A stretch of 64,000 nucleotides of DNA from Bernardetia sp042180575 (GCF_042180575.1 NZ_CP170094.1:5580001-5644000), one strand, 5' to 3'. Positions 1 to 8,338 are shown, counted from the first letter of the stretch. Notes: generated by a model from the sequence alone, not told the origin. Translations and numbers: made by a program.

Positions 1-232
1 CGATTACATACAAAATAGTGGTTAGGAAGGGAACAATAAAATGCCACATAGGTCCTAAAACGGTTTGTTTGTATTGAGCTACAAAATCACGTTTTACAAA
101 AAGAAATATCAAATCTCTATATTTCCAAACCTCTTTTAATTTTAAATCGAATAAAGAGCCTTTGGGTACAATTTCTTCTGTCCAATAATCATTTTCTAAT
201 TCTTTATTGTTTTGATTAATTTCTTGAATCAT
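1..232 (-). CDS. ABC-2 type polysaccharide exporter permease, N-terminal part (Wzm-like)
   Basis: The first 77 codons of a gene that runs off the left edge of the window. The start is an ATG at 232-230. The protein opens with a polar stretch of about 35 residues, then KEVWKYRDLIFLFVKRDF, AQYKQTVLGPMW and the start of a first membrane segment. The order W-x-YRDLIFLFVKRDF followed by YKQTVLGP-W is typical of the membrane subunit of ABC exporters for O-antigen or capsule-like polysaccharide (Wzm family). The ATPase partner would lie outside the window. Only the N-terminus is visible, so the substrate cannot be told. Confidence 0.75.
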   Translation of the reverse strand, partial: MIQEINQNNKELENDYWTEEIVPKGSLFDLKLKEVWKYRDLIFLFVKRDFVAQYKQTVLGPMWHFIVPFLTTILYVI

Positions 233-394
233 TCTGTATTTTAGAATTGAGTAATATAAAATAGGAAGCAAAATTTTTATTTTGAATCACAAAATTAAAA
301 ACTTTTAGCTCATTTCTCACATCTATTTCATTTATATTTTATATTTCGATTCTGATAGTAAAGAAAAACACAGTAGAAAACCATTATTTTTTCG

Positions 395-402
395 TAATTT
401 TG
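395..402 (+). promoter_or_regulatory. Possible -7 box upstream of gmk
   Basis: TAATTTTG matches the Bacteroidota -7 consensus TAnnTTTG and lies about 85 nt before the gmk start. I see no clear TTG box at the expected distance upstream, so this is weak. Confidence 0.3.
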
Positions 403-485
403 TATGTAAACACTTGCAAAGGAAGTCAAAATGATTTTACTAAAAATCAGTTATAACTAAGTAAGCAACTACTTTACAACCATTT

Positions 486-1100
486 ATGAGCCAAAAGCTA
501 ATTATTTTTTCTGCCCCTTCAGGAGCTGGCAAAACTACCATTGTCAAACACTTATTAGGTGTTTATCCTGAGATTTTGAGTTTTTCAATTTCTGCCACTA
601 CTCGCTCTTCTCGTGCCTACGAAAAACCAAATAAAGATTATTATTTTATTTCTGTCGATGAATTCAGAAAAAAAATAACAAATAAAGAGTTTATAGAACA
701 CGAACAAGTTTATGATGGACTCTATTATGGAACACTAAGAAGTGAAGTAGAACGCCTTTGGAGTCAAGGACAAGTTGTTGTCTTTGATGTGGATGTAAAA
801 GGAGGAGTGGCTCTCAAACAAGAATTCGGAGATGCTGCATTAGCTGTCTTCGTAAAACCACCTTCTATAAAAGAATTACGAAAAAGATTATTATCTCGTA
901 ATACAGAAACAGATGAGACACTCAAAGCACGAGTAGAGAAAGCTGAAATAGAAATGGAGTTTGCTCCTTTTTTTGATGAAGTAGTAATTAATGATTCACT
1001 AAGTGAAGCATTAAATTTTAGTGAGAAAATAGTAGAAGATTTTATTTTGAGAAAGCCACAACATAATCACCACCAGCATCATAAAAATACAACACTATGA
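486..1100 (+). CDS. gmk: Guanylate kinase
   Basis: Phosphorylates GMP to GDP with ATP in the cytoplasm, an essential step of guanine nucleotide synthesis. The P-loop APSGAGKTT lies at residues 10-18. The GMP-binding part follows, with SATTRSSR and KDYYFISVDEF. At 204 residues it has the normal length; the tail is histidine- and asparagine-rich (HNHHQHHKN), which is dispensable-looking. The stop codon overlaps the nadD start (ATGA), so the two genes are very likely one transcription unit with coupled translation. Confidence 0.95.
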   Translation: MSQKLIIFSAPSGAGKTTIVKHLLGVYPEILSFSISATTRSSRAYEKPNKDYYFISVDEFRKKITNKEFIEHEQVYDGLYYGTLRSEVERLWSQGQVVVFDVDVKGGVALKQEFGDAALAVFVKPPSIKELRKRLLSRNTETDETLKARVEKAEIEMEFAPFFDEVVINDSLSEALNFSEKIVEDFILRKPQHNHHQHHKNTTL

Positions 1101-1669
1101 AAATAGGTCTTTATTTTGGTTCATTCAATCCCATTCATGTAGGTCATTTGATTACAGCGAATACCATTGTTCAGAGTGCAGAATTAGACCAAGTTTGGTT
1201 TGTTGTGTCGCCTCATAATCCACACAAAAAAAAATCATCACTTCTTCATGAGTTTGATAGATATGACATGGTGCGTTTGGCGATTGCTGACAATGAAAAG
1301 TTAAGTGTAAGTGATATAGAGTTTAATTTGCCTAAACCAAGTTATACAATAGATACGCTTACTTATATTCAAGAAAAATACCCAAATTATGAATTTCAGA
1401 TTTTGATAGGAGAGGATAATCTGACACATTTTCATAAATGGAAAAATCACGAACAGATTTTGGAATACTACGGCGTTTTGGTTTATCCTAGAGAAGGAAC
1501 AATCAAAACAGAGTTTCATGACCATCCAAAAGTAAAATTTGTAGAAGCTCCTTTACTCAATATTTCGGCTACTTATATTCGCACTCTAATTAAAGAAAAA
1601 AAATCAATTCGTTATCTTGTTTCTCAAGATGTAGAAGTTTTGATTCGTTCGAAAAAATTCTATTTGTGA
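1097..1669 (+). CDS. nadD: Nicotinate-nucleotide adenylyltransferase
   Basis: Transfers AMP from ATP to nicotinate mononucleotide to give deamido-NAD, the penultimate step of NAD synthesis. The nucleotidyltransferase signature GSFNPIHVGHL is at residues 8-18 and the second signature ISATYIR near residue 157. The body contains the NadD-typical SPHNPHKKK and LIGEDNLTHFHKWK. Length is 190 residues, normal for the family. It starts within the stop codon of gmk (ATGA overlap), so it is probably co-transcribed and translationally coupled with gmk. Confidence 0.95.
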   Translation: MKIGLYFGSFNPIHVGHLITANTIVQSAELDQVWFVVSPHNPHKKKSSLLHEFDRYDMVRLAIADNEKLSVSDIEFNLPKPSYTIDTLTYIQEKYPNYEFQILIGEDNLTHFHKWKNHEQILEYYGVLVYPREGTIKTEFHDHPKVKFVEAPLLNISATYIRTLIKEKKSIRYLVSQDVEVLIRSKKFYL

Positions 1670-1724
1670 AAGACTTTTAAAATATTTTTTATTTTCAAAA
1701 TCATACATAATAATCTATCTTCTA

Positions 1725-2042
1725 ATGAATAAAGATGTTTTCTTCAATTTCTTAGTGCTTGTTCTAGGTGCTTTGTTTTTTTCTTTTCAATTTTCAGTAG
1801 AATATTTTATTTACAAAGGACTTCAAGAAGCTCTACAACAAGCAGGAGATATACAACCTTCTTTACATGTAGGTCAAATAGGAAAACGAGCTATTTTTGG
1901 AATTATATTGATGATTCTTTCTTATTTCATGATAAGAAAATCCACAACCTTCAAGATACTAGGAAAGATTGGAATATTTTTTCTATTCTTAGGAATTTTA
2001 CTTCCTTTTTTCTTTTTGGCTTTTGTCATTTTTAACTTGTAG
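1725..2042 (+). CDS. Small membrane protein of unknown function
   Basis: I do not recognise this 105-residue protein. It has three hydrophobic segments: residues about 8-30, 54-66 (GIILMILSYFMI) and 78-103 (the last ends FLAFVIFNL). The short loop between the first two contains a predicted helical, glutamine-rich stretch (LQEALQQAG). It begins 55 nt after nadD on the same strand and could be the last gene of that unit. No catalytic motif is visible. Confidence 0.6.
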   Translation: MNKDVFFNFLVLVLGALFFSFQFSVEYFIYKGLQEALQQAGDIQPSLHVGQIGKRAIFGIILMILSYFMIRKSTTFKILGKIGIFFLFLGILLPFFFLAFVIFNL

Positions 2043-2118
2043 AGGAAACGGATTTTCTAGTATTCACTCAGCAGAGCAAAACGAGAACAATCTTGAGAGG
2101 CACAATAGAGGATTTTTT

Positions 2119-2544
2119 TTAGTTTAAATATGTATTTCCACATTTATTACAATGCCAAGTTTTAGTCCATTCTAAATATTTTTTTGGGAAAATATTAGAA
2201 TTATATTTATAATTTACTCTGAAAATTTTAATTCCAAAACCCAATAAAAATATTCCTATCAAACCAAAAATAGCATTCTTAATGGTTAAGCCATATATTA
2301 TATTACATAAAAATATAGCTCCTAGCCCTATTACCAAGGCAGCTAATAAGTATGAATTTTTTTTAGGAGGAGAAACTTTTTGCGCTAAAATTGATTGTGA
2401 TATTCCTGAAGTACTCGTCGAAGCAATTCCAATTCCTCCTGCAAAACCTATAGTGCTACTATTTGTAGAAATATTATTTGTTCCATTTTCATAAATTAAA
2501 CTCAATTTTTGAGTATTTTCTGAGTTACAATTATTACAAATCAT
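2119..2544 (-). CDS. Membrane protein with a CxxC pair at each end (split zinc ribbon)
   Basis: A 141-residue protein without a family I recognise. It opens with MICNNCNSEN (C3, C6) and closes with WHCNKCGNTYLN (C132, C135), so two CxxC knuckles at opposite ends could form one zinc ribbon. Between them are a low-complexity serine/threonine/glycine stretch (about 20-52) and two adjacent hydrophobic segments (about 64-85 and 88-105), so the zinc ribbon would face the same side of the membrane. The gene stands alone, convergent with the gene ending at 2042 and divergent from dapD. Confidence 0.6.
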   Translation of the reverse strand: MICNNCNSENTQKLSLIYENGTNNISTNSSTIGFAGGIGIASTSTSGISQSILAQKVSPPKKNSYLLAALVIGLGAIFLCNIIYGLTIKNAIFGLIGIFLLGFGIKIFRVNYKYNSNIFPKKYLEWTKTWHCNKCGNTYLN

Positions 2545-2747
2545 TTTTATTTTTTATGAGTTTAGAACTTAAACCTTCCTAACGCAAAATTCCCTGTATC
2601 ATTCGTTTCCAAATGGGTGAGTCCTAGATAGTATTTGTATTTTACGATGAACAAAAACAAATGTAATAAAATTCTATTAAAACCAAAAATATGGATATGA
2701 TATAAGACCATACAAAGTGACGTTTTTTTGTAACTTCATAAAAAACC

Positions 2748-2781
2748 AAAACAGACACTTCAAAAAATTGTCTGTTTTTTT
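2748..2781 (+). terminator. Stem-loop with T-run upstream of dapD
   Basis: AAAACAGACA (2748-2757) pairs with TGTCTGTTTT (2769-2778), followed by a T-run ending at 2781. It looks like an intrinsic terminator reading rightwards, yet no rightward gene precedes it: the nearest gene on the left reads away. It also overlaps the proposed -33 box of dapD. The rest of 2545-2917 shows nothing I recognise. Confidence 0.4.
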
Positions 2782-2798
2782 ATTGCTTCGTACATTTG
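2768..2798 (+). promoter_or_regulatory. Likely dapD promoter
   Basis: TTG (2768-2770), a 20-nt spacer and TACATTTG (2791-2798) fit the Bacteroidota -33/-7 layout (TTG, about 19-20 nt, TAnnTTTG). The box ends 119 nt before the dapD start codon. Confidence 0.45.
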
Positions 2799-2917
2799 TA
2801 AATTAGCAAACTCAACCAATAGCATCAAAAACAAATGCTACAACAGTCTGTTACTTAGAAATTGAATCAAAATAAGTCATTAAAAATACAACATTTCCTA
2901 TAAATATATCAACTAAA

Positions 2918-3778
2918 ATGAACGAACGCATAAAATTAATCGAAGCAGCTTGGGACGACAGAACTTTATTACAAAATACAGTCGTACAAGAAGCTGTCTT
3001 TCAAACCATTGAAGATTTAGACAAAGGAATTTTGAGAGTAGCAGAACCAAATTTAGACGTAAAAACTGAACCAACTGAATTTCATGATGCACAAGTAGCT
3101 TCTGAATGGACAGTTCATGAATGGATAAAAAAAGCTGTTATTCTTTATTTTCCTCTTCGCAAAATGGAAACTATCGAATGTCCTCCTTTTGAGTTTCACG
3201 ACAAAATTCCATTGAAGAAAAATTATGCAGACCTTGGTGTTCGTGTTGTTCCTCATGCCATTGCAAGACATGGAGCTTTTATTAATAGAGATGTCGTTAT
3301 GATGCCTTCTTATGTCAATATCGGTGCGTATGTGGATAGTGGAACGATGGTAGATACGTGGGCAACAGTCGGAAGCTGCGCCCAAATAGGCAAACACGTA
3401 CATTTGAGTGGTGGTGTTGGTATTGGTGGTGTTTTAGAACCTGTTCAAGCTGCGCCAGTAATTATTGAAGACGGTGCTTTTATTGGTTCTCGTTGTATTT
3501 TAGTAGAAGGCGTAAGAATTGGAAAAGAAGCTGTTTTGGGCGCAAACGTAACCATTACAGGAAGCTCAAAAATTATTGATGTAACTAAACAAGAAGCTGT
3601 TACTTATCGTGGATATGTTCCCCCTCGTTCGGTAGTAATTCCGGGTAGTTATCTTAAAAAATTCCCTGCTGGAAAATATAATGTTCCTTGTGCCTTGATT
3701 ATCGGACAGAGAAGCGAAAGTACAGACTTGAAAACTTCTTTGAATGAGGCTTTACGTCAGAATGATGTAGCTGTTTAA
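2918..3778 (+). CDS. dapD: 2,3,4,5-tetrahydropyridine-2,6-dicarboxylate N-succinyltransferase
   Basis: Succinylates tetrahydrodipicolinate in the succinylase branch of lysine and diaminopimelate synthesis, feeding both protein and peptidoglycan. The 286-residue protein has the family's length. An alpha-helical N-terminus is followed by PHAIARHGAF and NRDVVMMPSYVNIGAYVD, then a left-handed beta-helix of hexapeptide repeats (GSCAQIGKHVHLSGGVGIGG, EDGAFIGSRCILVEGVRIG). The ending GSYLKKFPAGKYNVPCALII is typical of DapD. It appears to be transcribed alone. The later ligase-side enzyme Mpl, which recycles DAP-containing peptides, is also in this window. Confidence 0.95.
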   Translation: MNERIKLIEAAWDDRTLLQNTVVQEAVFQTIEDLDKGILRVAEPNLDVKTEPTEFHDAQVASEWTVHEWIKKAVILYFPLRKMETIECPPFEFHDKIPLKKNYADLGVRVVPHAIARHGAFINRDVVMMPSYVNIGAYVDSGTMVDTWATVGSCAQIGKHVHLSGGVGIGGVLEPVQAAPVIIEDGAFIGSRCILVEGVRIGKEAVLGANVTITGSSKIIDVTKQEAVTYRGYVPPRSVVIPGSYLKKFPAGKYNVPCALIIGQRSESTDLKTSLNEALRQNDVAV

Positions 3779-3872
3779 TATTTTTTATTATCTTCATTCA
3801 TCATATAGATCATAAAAATCATTTACTAATCAGTTACGGTATTTCGTAATTAAAATTTATCAAAAAAATCAA

Positions 3873-4529
3873 ATGCTAAACGCTATCTCAACAGGTGCAT
3901 ACACAGGACTTTTGCACACACACAAATTAGTCGTCCTTCTTTTTCTAGTTATTTATGTTATTAAATTAGCTCTATTGCTTTTTAGTGAAGCTAATTTGGA
4001 TAAAATGAGGGCAAGCAAACCTGCACGTATTTTCGAAGTGATTTTGAGTGTTCTTTTTTTAGTTACAGGAATTGCGATGTGGACAAATGTAGCAGAACCA
4101 TTTCAAACACTTTTCTTGATTAAAATTGTAGCTGTTTTTGCTTCTATTCCTTTGGCTGTTATTGGTTTTAAAAAGAAAAATAAGGCGTTAGCAGTTCTTT
4201 CTGTAGTTTTACTTTTTGCAGCGTATGGAATTGCAGAAGTAAAAAAGAAAAGTTATTTGAAGCCAGAAAAACAAGATATAGTTTATAATGAAGCCGAAAC
4301 AAGCGTTTATGGCAAACAATTATATGAACAGTATTGTGAAAATTGTCATGGGGCAGATGGTGCAGCAGGACTTTCAGGTGCAAAAAATCTTCAAACAAGT
4401 ATGATTTCTGATGCAGATTCTAAAATGCAAATCAAAAATGGAAAAGGAAACATGCCTGCCTATGATGGAATATTGAATGACAAACAAATCGATGCTGTCA
4501 TTACACATATCAAATCACTTCGGAAATAA
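3873..4529 (+). CDS. SirB-like membrane domain fused to a monohaem cytochrome c domain
   Basis: A 218-residue fusion. Residues 1-125 resemble the SirB family: four hydrophobic segments with LHTHKLVVLLFLVIYVIKL, FEVILSVLFLVTGI and LIKIVAVFASIPLAVIGF. After a lysine-rich linker (about 126-132), residues 145-218 form a cytochrome c domain with haem-binding CENCH (C155, C158, H159) and a probable axial Met194 in GKGNMPAY. The haem domain should face the periplasm, so this is probably a membrane-anchored electron carrier. Its redox partner is not shown by the neighbours, which are dapD and clpX. Confidence 0.75.
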   Translation: MLNAISTGAYTGLLHTHKLVVLLFLVIYVIKLALLLFSEANLDKMRASKPARIFEVILSVLFLVTGIAMWTNVAEPFQTLFLIKIVAVFASIPLAVIGFKKKNKALAVLSVVLLFAAYGIAEVKKKSYLKPEKQDIVYNEAETSVYGKQLYEQYCENCHGADGAAGLSGAKNLQTSMISDADSKMQIKNGKGNMPAYDGILNDKQIDAVITHIKSLRK

Positions 4530-4548
4530 TTTTTTTTGTTTTTATATC

Positions 4549-4622
4549 GCTCGTGAGGACACGAGCAATGGTAGATTTAGTTGTAAAAAGCTAACCTTGC
4601 CGTTGCTTGTGTCCTCACAAGC
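4549..4622. repeat. Paired-hairpin repeat (copy C of the GGTGTCTCCACC-like family)
   Basis: Two hairpins in inverted relation. GCTCGTG-AGGA-CACGAGC lies at 4549-4566 and GCTTGTG-TCCT-CACAAGC at 4605-4622, so stems differ by a compensated pair and the loop of one is the reverse complement of the other. The segment between carries AATGGTAGAT and its imperfect inverse AACCTTGCCGTT. A close relative lies at 19609-19677, and larger relatives at 10559-10822 and 11796-12008. The remainder of the gap to clpX contains TAATTCGTAATT repeats. Confidence 0.6.
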
Positions 4623-4742
4623 AACCTGTAGTTATCAAAAAAAATACGATATTTGTATAATCTTAAAATCTAAACCAAATAAGCTAATTGAAATTTAACT
4701 ATTTTATATTAGCTCATTATACATTGGAATAACAGTTAATAA

Positions 4743-4781
4743 ATTACTAATTCGTAATTTTTAATTCGTAATTCGTAATTG
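4743..4781. repeat. ATTCGTAATT short repeats
   Basis: Three near-tandem copies of ATTCGTAATT just before clpX. The same word or its complement ATTACGAATT recurs in clusters at about 6068-6138, 7028-7065 and 9773-9801, always between genes. Confidence 0.55.
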
Positions 4782-4792
4782 TCTTTAAAAAT

Positions 4793-6049
4793 ATGGCTAA
4801 AGAAAAATCATGTAATTTTTGTGGTTCGTCAGCTCGTTCTCGTCAGCTAATGGTAGATGGACCAGGTGGTGTAACGATTTGTAATCAATGTATCGAACAA
4901 GCGCATCAAATTTGGCAACAAGAAGAGTTATCACGTAAAAAAGGTAAAGTCAAGTTGAATTTGATTAAGCCAATGGAAATGCTAAAACTTTTAGATGAAT
5001 ATGTTATTGGACAAGTAAAAGCAAAGAAAATTCTTTCTGTTGCTGTTTATAATCATTACAAAAGATTGATGCGTTCTGGACAAGCAATGGGAGTGCATTC
5101 AGATATTGATGATGGAATTGTTATCGAAAAATCAAATATTTTGATGGTCGGTAAAACAGGAACAGGTAAAACTTTGCTTGCCAAAACATTGGCTAGAGCC
5201 TTGCAAGTTCCGTTTTGTATTGCTGATGCGACTGTTATTACAGAAGCTGGTTATGTAGGCGAAGATGTAGAAACGATTCTTACTCGCTTGTTACAGGCTG
5301 CTGATTATGATGTCTATGCTGCCGAACGTGGAATTGTTTTTATTGATGAAATTGATAAAATTGCTCGTAAGTCGGATAATCCTTCCATTACTCGTGATGT
5401 AAGTGGCGAAGGTGTGCAGCAAGCACTTTTAAAACTTTTGGAAGGAAGTATTGTAAATGTTCCACCACAAGGAGGGCGTAAGCACCCAGACCAAAAAATG
5501 ATTGCTGTCAATACAGAAAATATTTTATTTATTTGTGGAGGAGCTTTTGATGGAATTGATAAAAAAATTGCAAAACGTATAAATACTAGAGCGTTAGGTT
5601 TTGAGAGCAATGAAGAAAGAGGACGAAATATTGACGAGAGGAATATTTTGCAATATGTAAATGCTCAAGATTTGCGTTCTTTCGGACTTATTCCAGAGCT
5701 TATTGGGCGTATGCCTGTCGTTACTCACCTCAATCCATTGGATAAAGAAGCATTGAGAAGTATTTTGACAGAGCCAAGAAATGCCATTACGAAGCAATAT
5801 CAAAAACTCTTTAAGATGGAAAATGTAGAATTGACTTTTGAAGAAGAAGCATTAGATTATATTGTCGAACAAGCTATGGAATCTGGTTTGGGAGCAAGAG
5901 GGTTACGTTCTATTTGTGAAACGATTGTTTTGGAAGCGATGTATGAAGTTCCTTCAAATCCAAATCAAACAGAATTGGTTATCACACAAGAGTATGCGAA
6001 AGACCAATTTACAAAGTCTGAAATGATGCGTAGTTTGAAAGTAGCTTAG
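4793..6049 (+). CDS. clpX: ATP-dependent Clp protease ATP-binding subunit ClpX
   Basis: AAA+ unfoldase that recognises tagged substrates and threads them into ClpP. The N-terminal zinc-binding domain has CNFCGSS (C8, C11) and CNQCIEQ (about C30, C33). Walker A is GKTGTGKT (about 121-128), Walker B FIDEIDK (about 182-188), and the ClpX signature GEGVQQALLKLLEG and the arginine-containing ALLPELIGRMP-like segment LIPELIGRMPV follow. Length of 418 residues is normal. No clpP or tig is next to it, so it is separated from the usual protease partner. It is convergent with pth. Confidence 0.97.
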   Translation: MAKEKSCNFCGSSARSRQLMVDGPGGVTICNQCIEQAHQIWQQEELSRKKGKVKLNLIKPMEMLKLLDEYVIGQVKAKKILSVAVYNHYKRLMRSGQAMGVHSDIDDGIVIEKSNILMVGKTGTGKTLLAKTLARALQVPFCIADATVITEAGYVGEDVETILTRLLQAADYDVYAAERGIVFIDEIDKIARKSDNPSITRDVSGEGVQQALLKLLEGSIVNVPPQGGRKHPDQKMIAVNTENILFICGGAFDGIDKKIAKRINTRALGFESNEERGRNIDERNILQYVNAQDLRSFGLIPELIGRMPVVTHLNPLDKEALRSILTEPRNAITKQYQKLFKMENVELTFEEEALDYIVEQAMESGLGARGLRSICETIVLEAMYEVPSNPNQTELVITQEYAKDQFTKSEMMRSLKVA

Positions 6050-6067
6050 TATCAATTATGAATTATT

Positions 6068-6138
6068 AATTACGAATTACGATAGAATTAATTATATAAA
6101 TAGTATTTTCCGTAATTCGTAATTTTTAATTCGTAATC
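6068..6138. terminator. Inverted repeat between convergent clpX and pth
   Basis: AATTACGAATTACG (6068-6081) is the perfect inverse of CGTAATTCGTAATT (6111-6124), with a further ATTCGTAATC copy behind it. Placed between two convergent genes it may end transcripts from both sides, though it lacks a long T-run. It is built from the ATTCGTAATT repeat word. Confidence 0.4.
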
Positions 6139-6146
6139 CTCAAAAA

Positions 6147-6707
6147 CTAGGAATTATACTGACTCATCGTTCTATCGATGCCAATACTACAAAAAGAAAG
6201 TGTCATTTCTTCTATTTTATCCAAAATTAAAGGAAGTGCAGCCGATTCATTTTTATCAAATTCTCCCAAAACAAAATCGACTTGTTTTCCTCTCGAAAAA
6301 TCATTGCCAATGCCGACACGCAAACGAGGATAATTTTGAGTTTGTAACAAATCTTGAATGTTTTTTAGTCCATTGTGTCCTGCATCCGAACCTTTTTTAC
6401 GCATTCTGAGTGTTTCTAAAGGCAAAGCCAAATCATCAACGATTACCAAACAATTTTCAATATCAATTTTGAGTTCGGTTAGCCAATGACGAACAGCTTT
6501 TCCACTCAAATTCATAAAAGTAGAAGGTTTTATCATATAAATTGCTCTTCCTTTGTGCTTAAAAGAAGCTATATCTGCATAACGTTTGGTTTCAAAAGTA
6601 ACTCCTTTTGATTCTGCTATCTTATCGACAGCCATAAAACCTACATTATGTCGTGTATTTTTGTATTCTGAACCAATATTTCCAAGTCCAACAATTAAAT
6701 ATTTCAT
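6147..6707 (-). CDS. pth: Peptidyl-tRNA hydrolase
   Basis: Cleaves peptidyl-tRNA released from stalled ribosomes, recycling tRNA. The 186-residue protein begins MKYLIVGLGNIGSEYKNTRHNVGF, which carries the catalytic His of the NTRHN motif near residue 20. KPSTFMNLSGKAV (about 60) and DDLALP, followed by GSDAGHNGLKNI (about 106-117), are the other conserved blocks of bacterial Pth. The start ATG is at 6707-6705. It is read alone and leftwards. Confidence 0.95.
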   Translation of the reverse strand: MKYLIVGLGNIGSEYKNTRHNVGFMAVDKIAESKGVTFETKRYADIASFKHKGRAIYMIKPSTFMNLSGKAVRHWLTELKIDIENCLVIVDDLALPLETLRMRKKGSDAGHNGLKNIQDLLQTQNYPRLRVGIGNDFSRGKQVDFVLGEFDKNESAALPLILDKIEEMTLSFCSIGIDRTMSQYNS

Positions 6708-6721
6708 AGTTTTGTAATTGC

Positions 6722-6756
6722 TAGCCCCTAAGGGTTTTCAAAACCCTTAGGGGCTA
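6722..6756. repeat. Perfect 17-bp palindrome
   Basis: TAGCCCCTAAGGGTTTT (6722-6738) and its exact inverse (6740-6756) are separated by one base. It sits about 15 nt upstream of the pth start and lacks an adjoining T-run. It could be cruciform-forming or a repetitive palindrome; I see no second copy in the window. Confidence 0.6.
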
Positions 6757-6788
6757 AAATGTATATTTTTTTTGCAAAATAAGCTAAA

Positions 6789-6967
6789 TACACTGTTTCA
6801 AAAGTTTTTAAATGTTTTTAACTGTGCATTCAGTTCCTTAGAACTGAATGTTTCGCTTCCTCAGAAGCGTCATTTATTTGCTTGAATCACGCTTCTGAGG
6901 AAGCGTTTCGTTCAACTCTGAGGAGTTGAACGCACAATAAATATAAATAAACTTTTGAAACAGTGTA
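6789..6967. mobile_element. Miniature inverted-repeat element, copy 1 (175 bp plus flanking TA)
   Basis: Ends are CACTGTTTCAAAAGTTT (6791-6807) and its exact inverse (6949-6965), each bordered by TA, as expected for TA target duplication. The core is a row of hairpins: CATTCAGTTC-CTTA-GAACTGAATG, CGCTTC-CTCA-GAAGCG, CGCTTC-TGAG-GAAGCG and GTTCAACTC-TGAG-GAGTTGAAC. No coding capacity. A second copy of the same length lies inverted at 31481-31659. TA duplications point to mobilisation by an IS630/Tc1-like transposase (inference). The remaining part of the 6708-7156 gap holds ATTCGTAATT repeats. Confidence 0.8.
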
Positions 6968-7156
6968 CTAAGGAACGTAAATTAAATAGATTTATATTTT
7001 CGAATTTGCAATTAATTGATAATTAGTAATTTACATTCGTAATCCGTAATTTTTAATTCGTAATTAATCCTAATTGTAATTTTGAGAACAAAAACGCTAC
7101 TACTGTACTAGAAAAATCACTACTTTTTGTATAACATTTTGTTTAAAAACCTCACA

Positions 7157-8146
7157 ATGAAATATATTTTCTCCCTTCTGATTCTGTTGCTAATTACCAT
7201 CTTGACTTTATTTGCTTCACAGCTTATTGGAGTTTTTTTTATCTGTATTGTATATGAAATTCCTTTGGTAGAATTTGATAGTATTCTAAAAAATATCACA
7301 TCACATCCAGAATTACGTACTGCTATTTTATTGTTACAGGGTTTTGCTACACAAATTTTTGGTTTTTTAGCTGTTGCTTTATTTTTCACAAAGTACGTGT
7401 ATAAATTCAATCAAGCCAATACAAGTAATGGAACTCTTTCTGTAATGAATCCTAATTTGGCACAACAGATTTTAGAAGAACCTTTTTTGAAAAGATACAA
7501 AACACCTGCTTTCATTTTTTTGGTTGTTATTGTACTTGCAATAGTAGCTTTTCCTGCTGTTCAATTAACTGGAATTTTAAATGGCGCAATAGAATTTCCT
7601 GAAGCATTAAAGGGATTAGAAAATTGGATGAGAACAAAAGAAGATGCTGCTCAAATGCTTACTCTTTTTATGACTGATTTTTCTTCACCTTTACAGACTA
7701 TTTTGGGTTTTATAGTGATTGCTGTTTTAGCTGGTCTTTCTGAGGAAGTTTTTTTTAGGGGAGTGGTACAACCTTTATTTCAAAACCTCACTAAAAACAA
7801 ACATGCAGCCATTTGGATTACGGCTATTATTTTTAGTGCCATTCATTTTCAATTTTATGGTTTTATTCCTCGTATGCTTTTAGGTGCTTTGTTTGGTTAC
7901 TTGTATGTTTACACCAATAATATTTTAATTCCTATTTGGGCACATATCTTGAATAATGGAATTACACTTTTTTTAGCCCTGTATATCGATAGAACATTGC
8001 TTGAATCTCCCCAAGCAGAAGAAATCAATTTTACCATAATTTTAGTTGGTATTATCGGCTTTTTGATTTGTATTGGAATTTTAATATTCATTAAAAAAAC
8101 AATGGAGAAACAAGTAGAGAAGAATATGAAAGTAGGAAAAAAATAG
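7157..8146 (+). CDS. CPBP family intramembrane glutamic endopeptidase
   Basis: A polytopic membrane protein of 329 residues with the abortive-infection/CAAX-processing (CPBP) domain. The hallmark motif is SEEVFFRG (catalytic Glu pair), followed by the second motif SAIHFQFYGFIPR and the third WAHILNN. About eight hydrophobic segments. I chose the ATG at 7157 (MKYIFSLL); a TTG at 7127 in frame would add ten residues without obvious reason. In Bacteroidota such stand-alone CPBP proteins are common and their substrates unknown. A TAATTTTG box lies at 7077-7084. Confidence 0.85.
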   Translation: MKYIFSLLILLLITILTLFASQLIGVFFICIVYEIPLVEFDSILKNITSHPELRTAILLLQGFATQIFGFLAVALFFTKYVYKFNQANTSNGTLSVMNPNLAQQILEEPFLKRYKTPAFIFLVVIVLAIVAFPAVQLTGILNGAIEFPEALKGLENWMRTKEDAAQMLTLFMTDFSSPLQTILGFIVIAVLAGLSEEVFFRGVVQPLFQNLTKNKHAAIWITAIIFSAIHFQFYGFIPRMLLGALFGYLYVYTNNILIPIWAHILNNGITLFLALYIDRTLLESPQAEEINFTIILVGIIGFLICIGILIFIKKTMEKQVEKNMKVGKK

Positions 8147-8185
8147 AGAAAAAAGCTTCTTTTTCTAAGTTGAAATCAACACTAG

Positions 8186-8238
8186 AAAGACATTTTCGTA
8201 AAAGGTAATTTACTACTTTTTATAAAAATGTCTTTTTT
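8186..8238 (+). terminator. Intrinsic terminator after the CPBP gene
   Basis: AAAGACATTTT (8186-8196) pairs with AAAATGTCTTT (8225-8235) and runs into T residues. Confidence 0.65.
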
Positions 8239-8338
8239 ATTTCATAAATTTTAAAGAATAGTTAAGTAGTTTATTAAACTTTCAATTAAAAATGAAAGTT
8301 AAAAATTTTGGCTTTCTTTTTGAAGTTGTACATCTATG

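Noticed and set aside
2545..2917. Lysine riboswitch upstream of dapD
   Set aside because: I could not find the conserved lysine-riboswitch segments; only a simple hairpin is visible.
4477..4698. Rightward frame over the end of the cytochrome gene and the repeat
   Set aside because: It begins inside the cytochrome gene in another frame and runs through a hairpin repeat; no family features.
6789..6967. Hairpin row considered as a CRISPR or att site
   Set aside because: Units are not equal direct repeats with spacers; they are inverted repeats inside one element, and no cas or integrase gene is present.
7127..7156. TTG start for the CPBP protease
   Set aside because: It adds ten residues before a good ATG (7157) and has no support.
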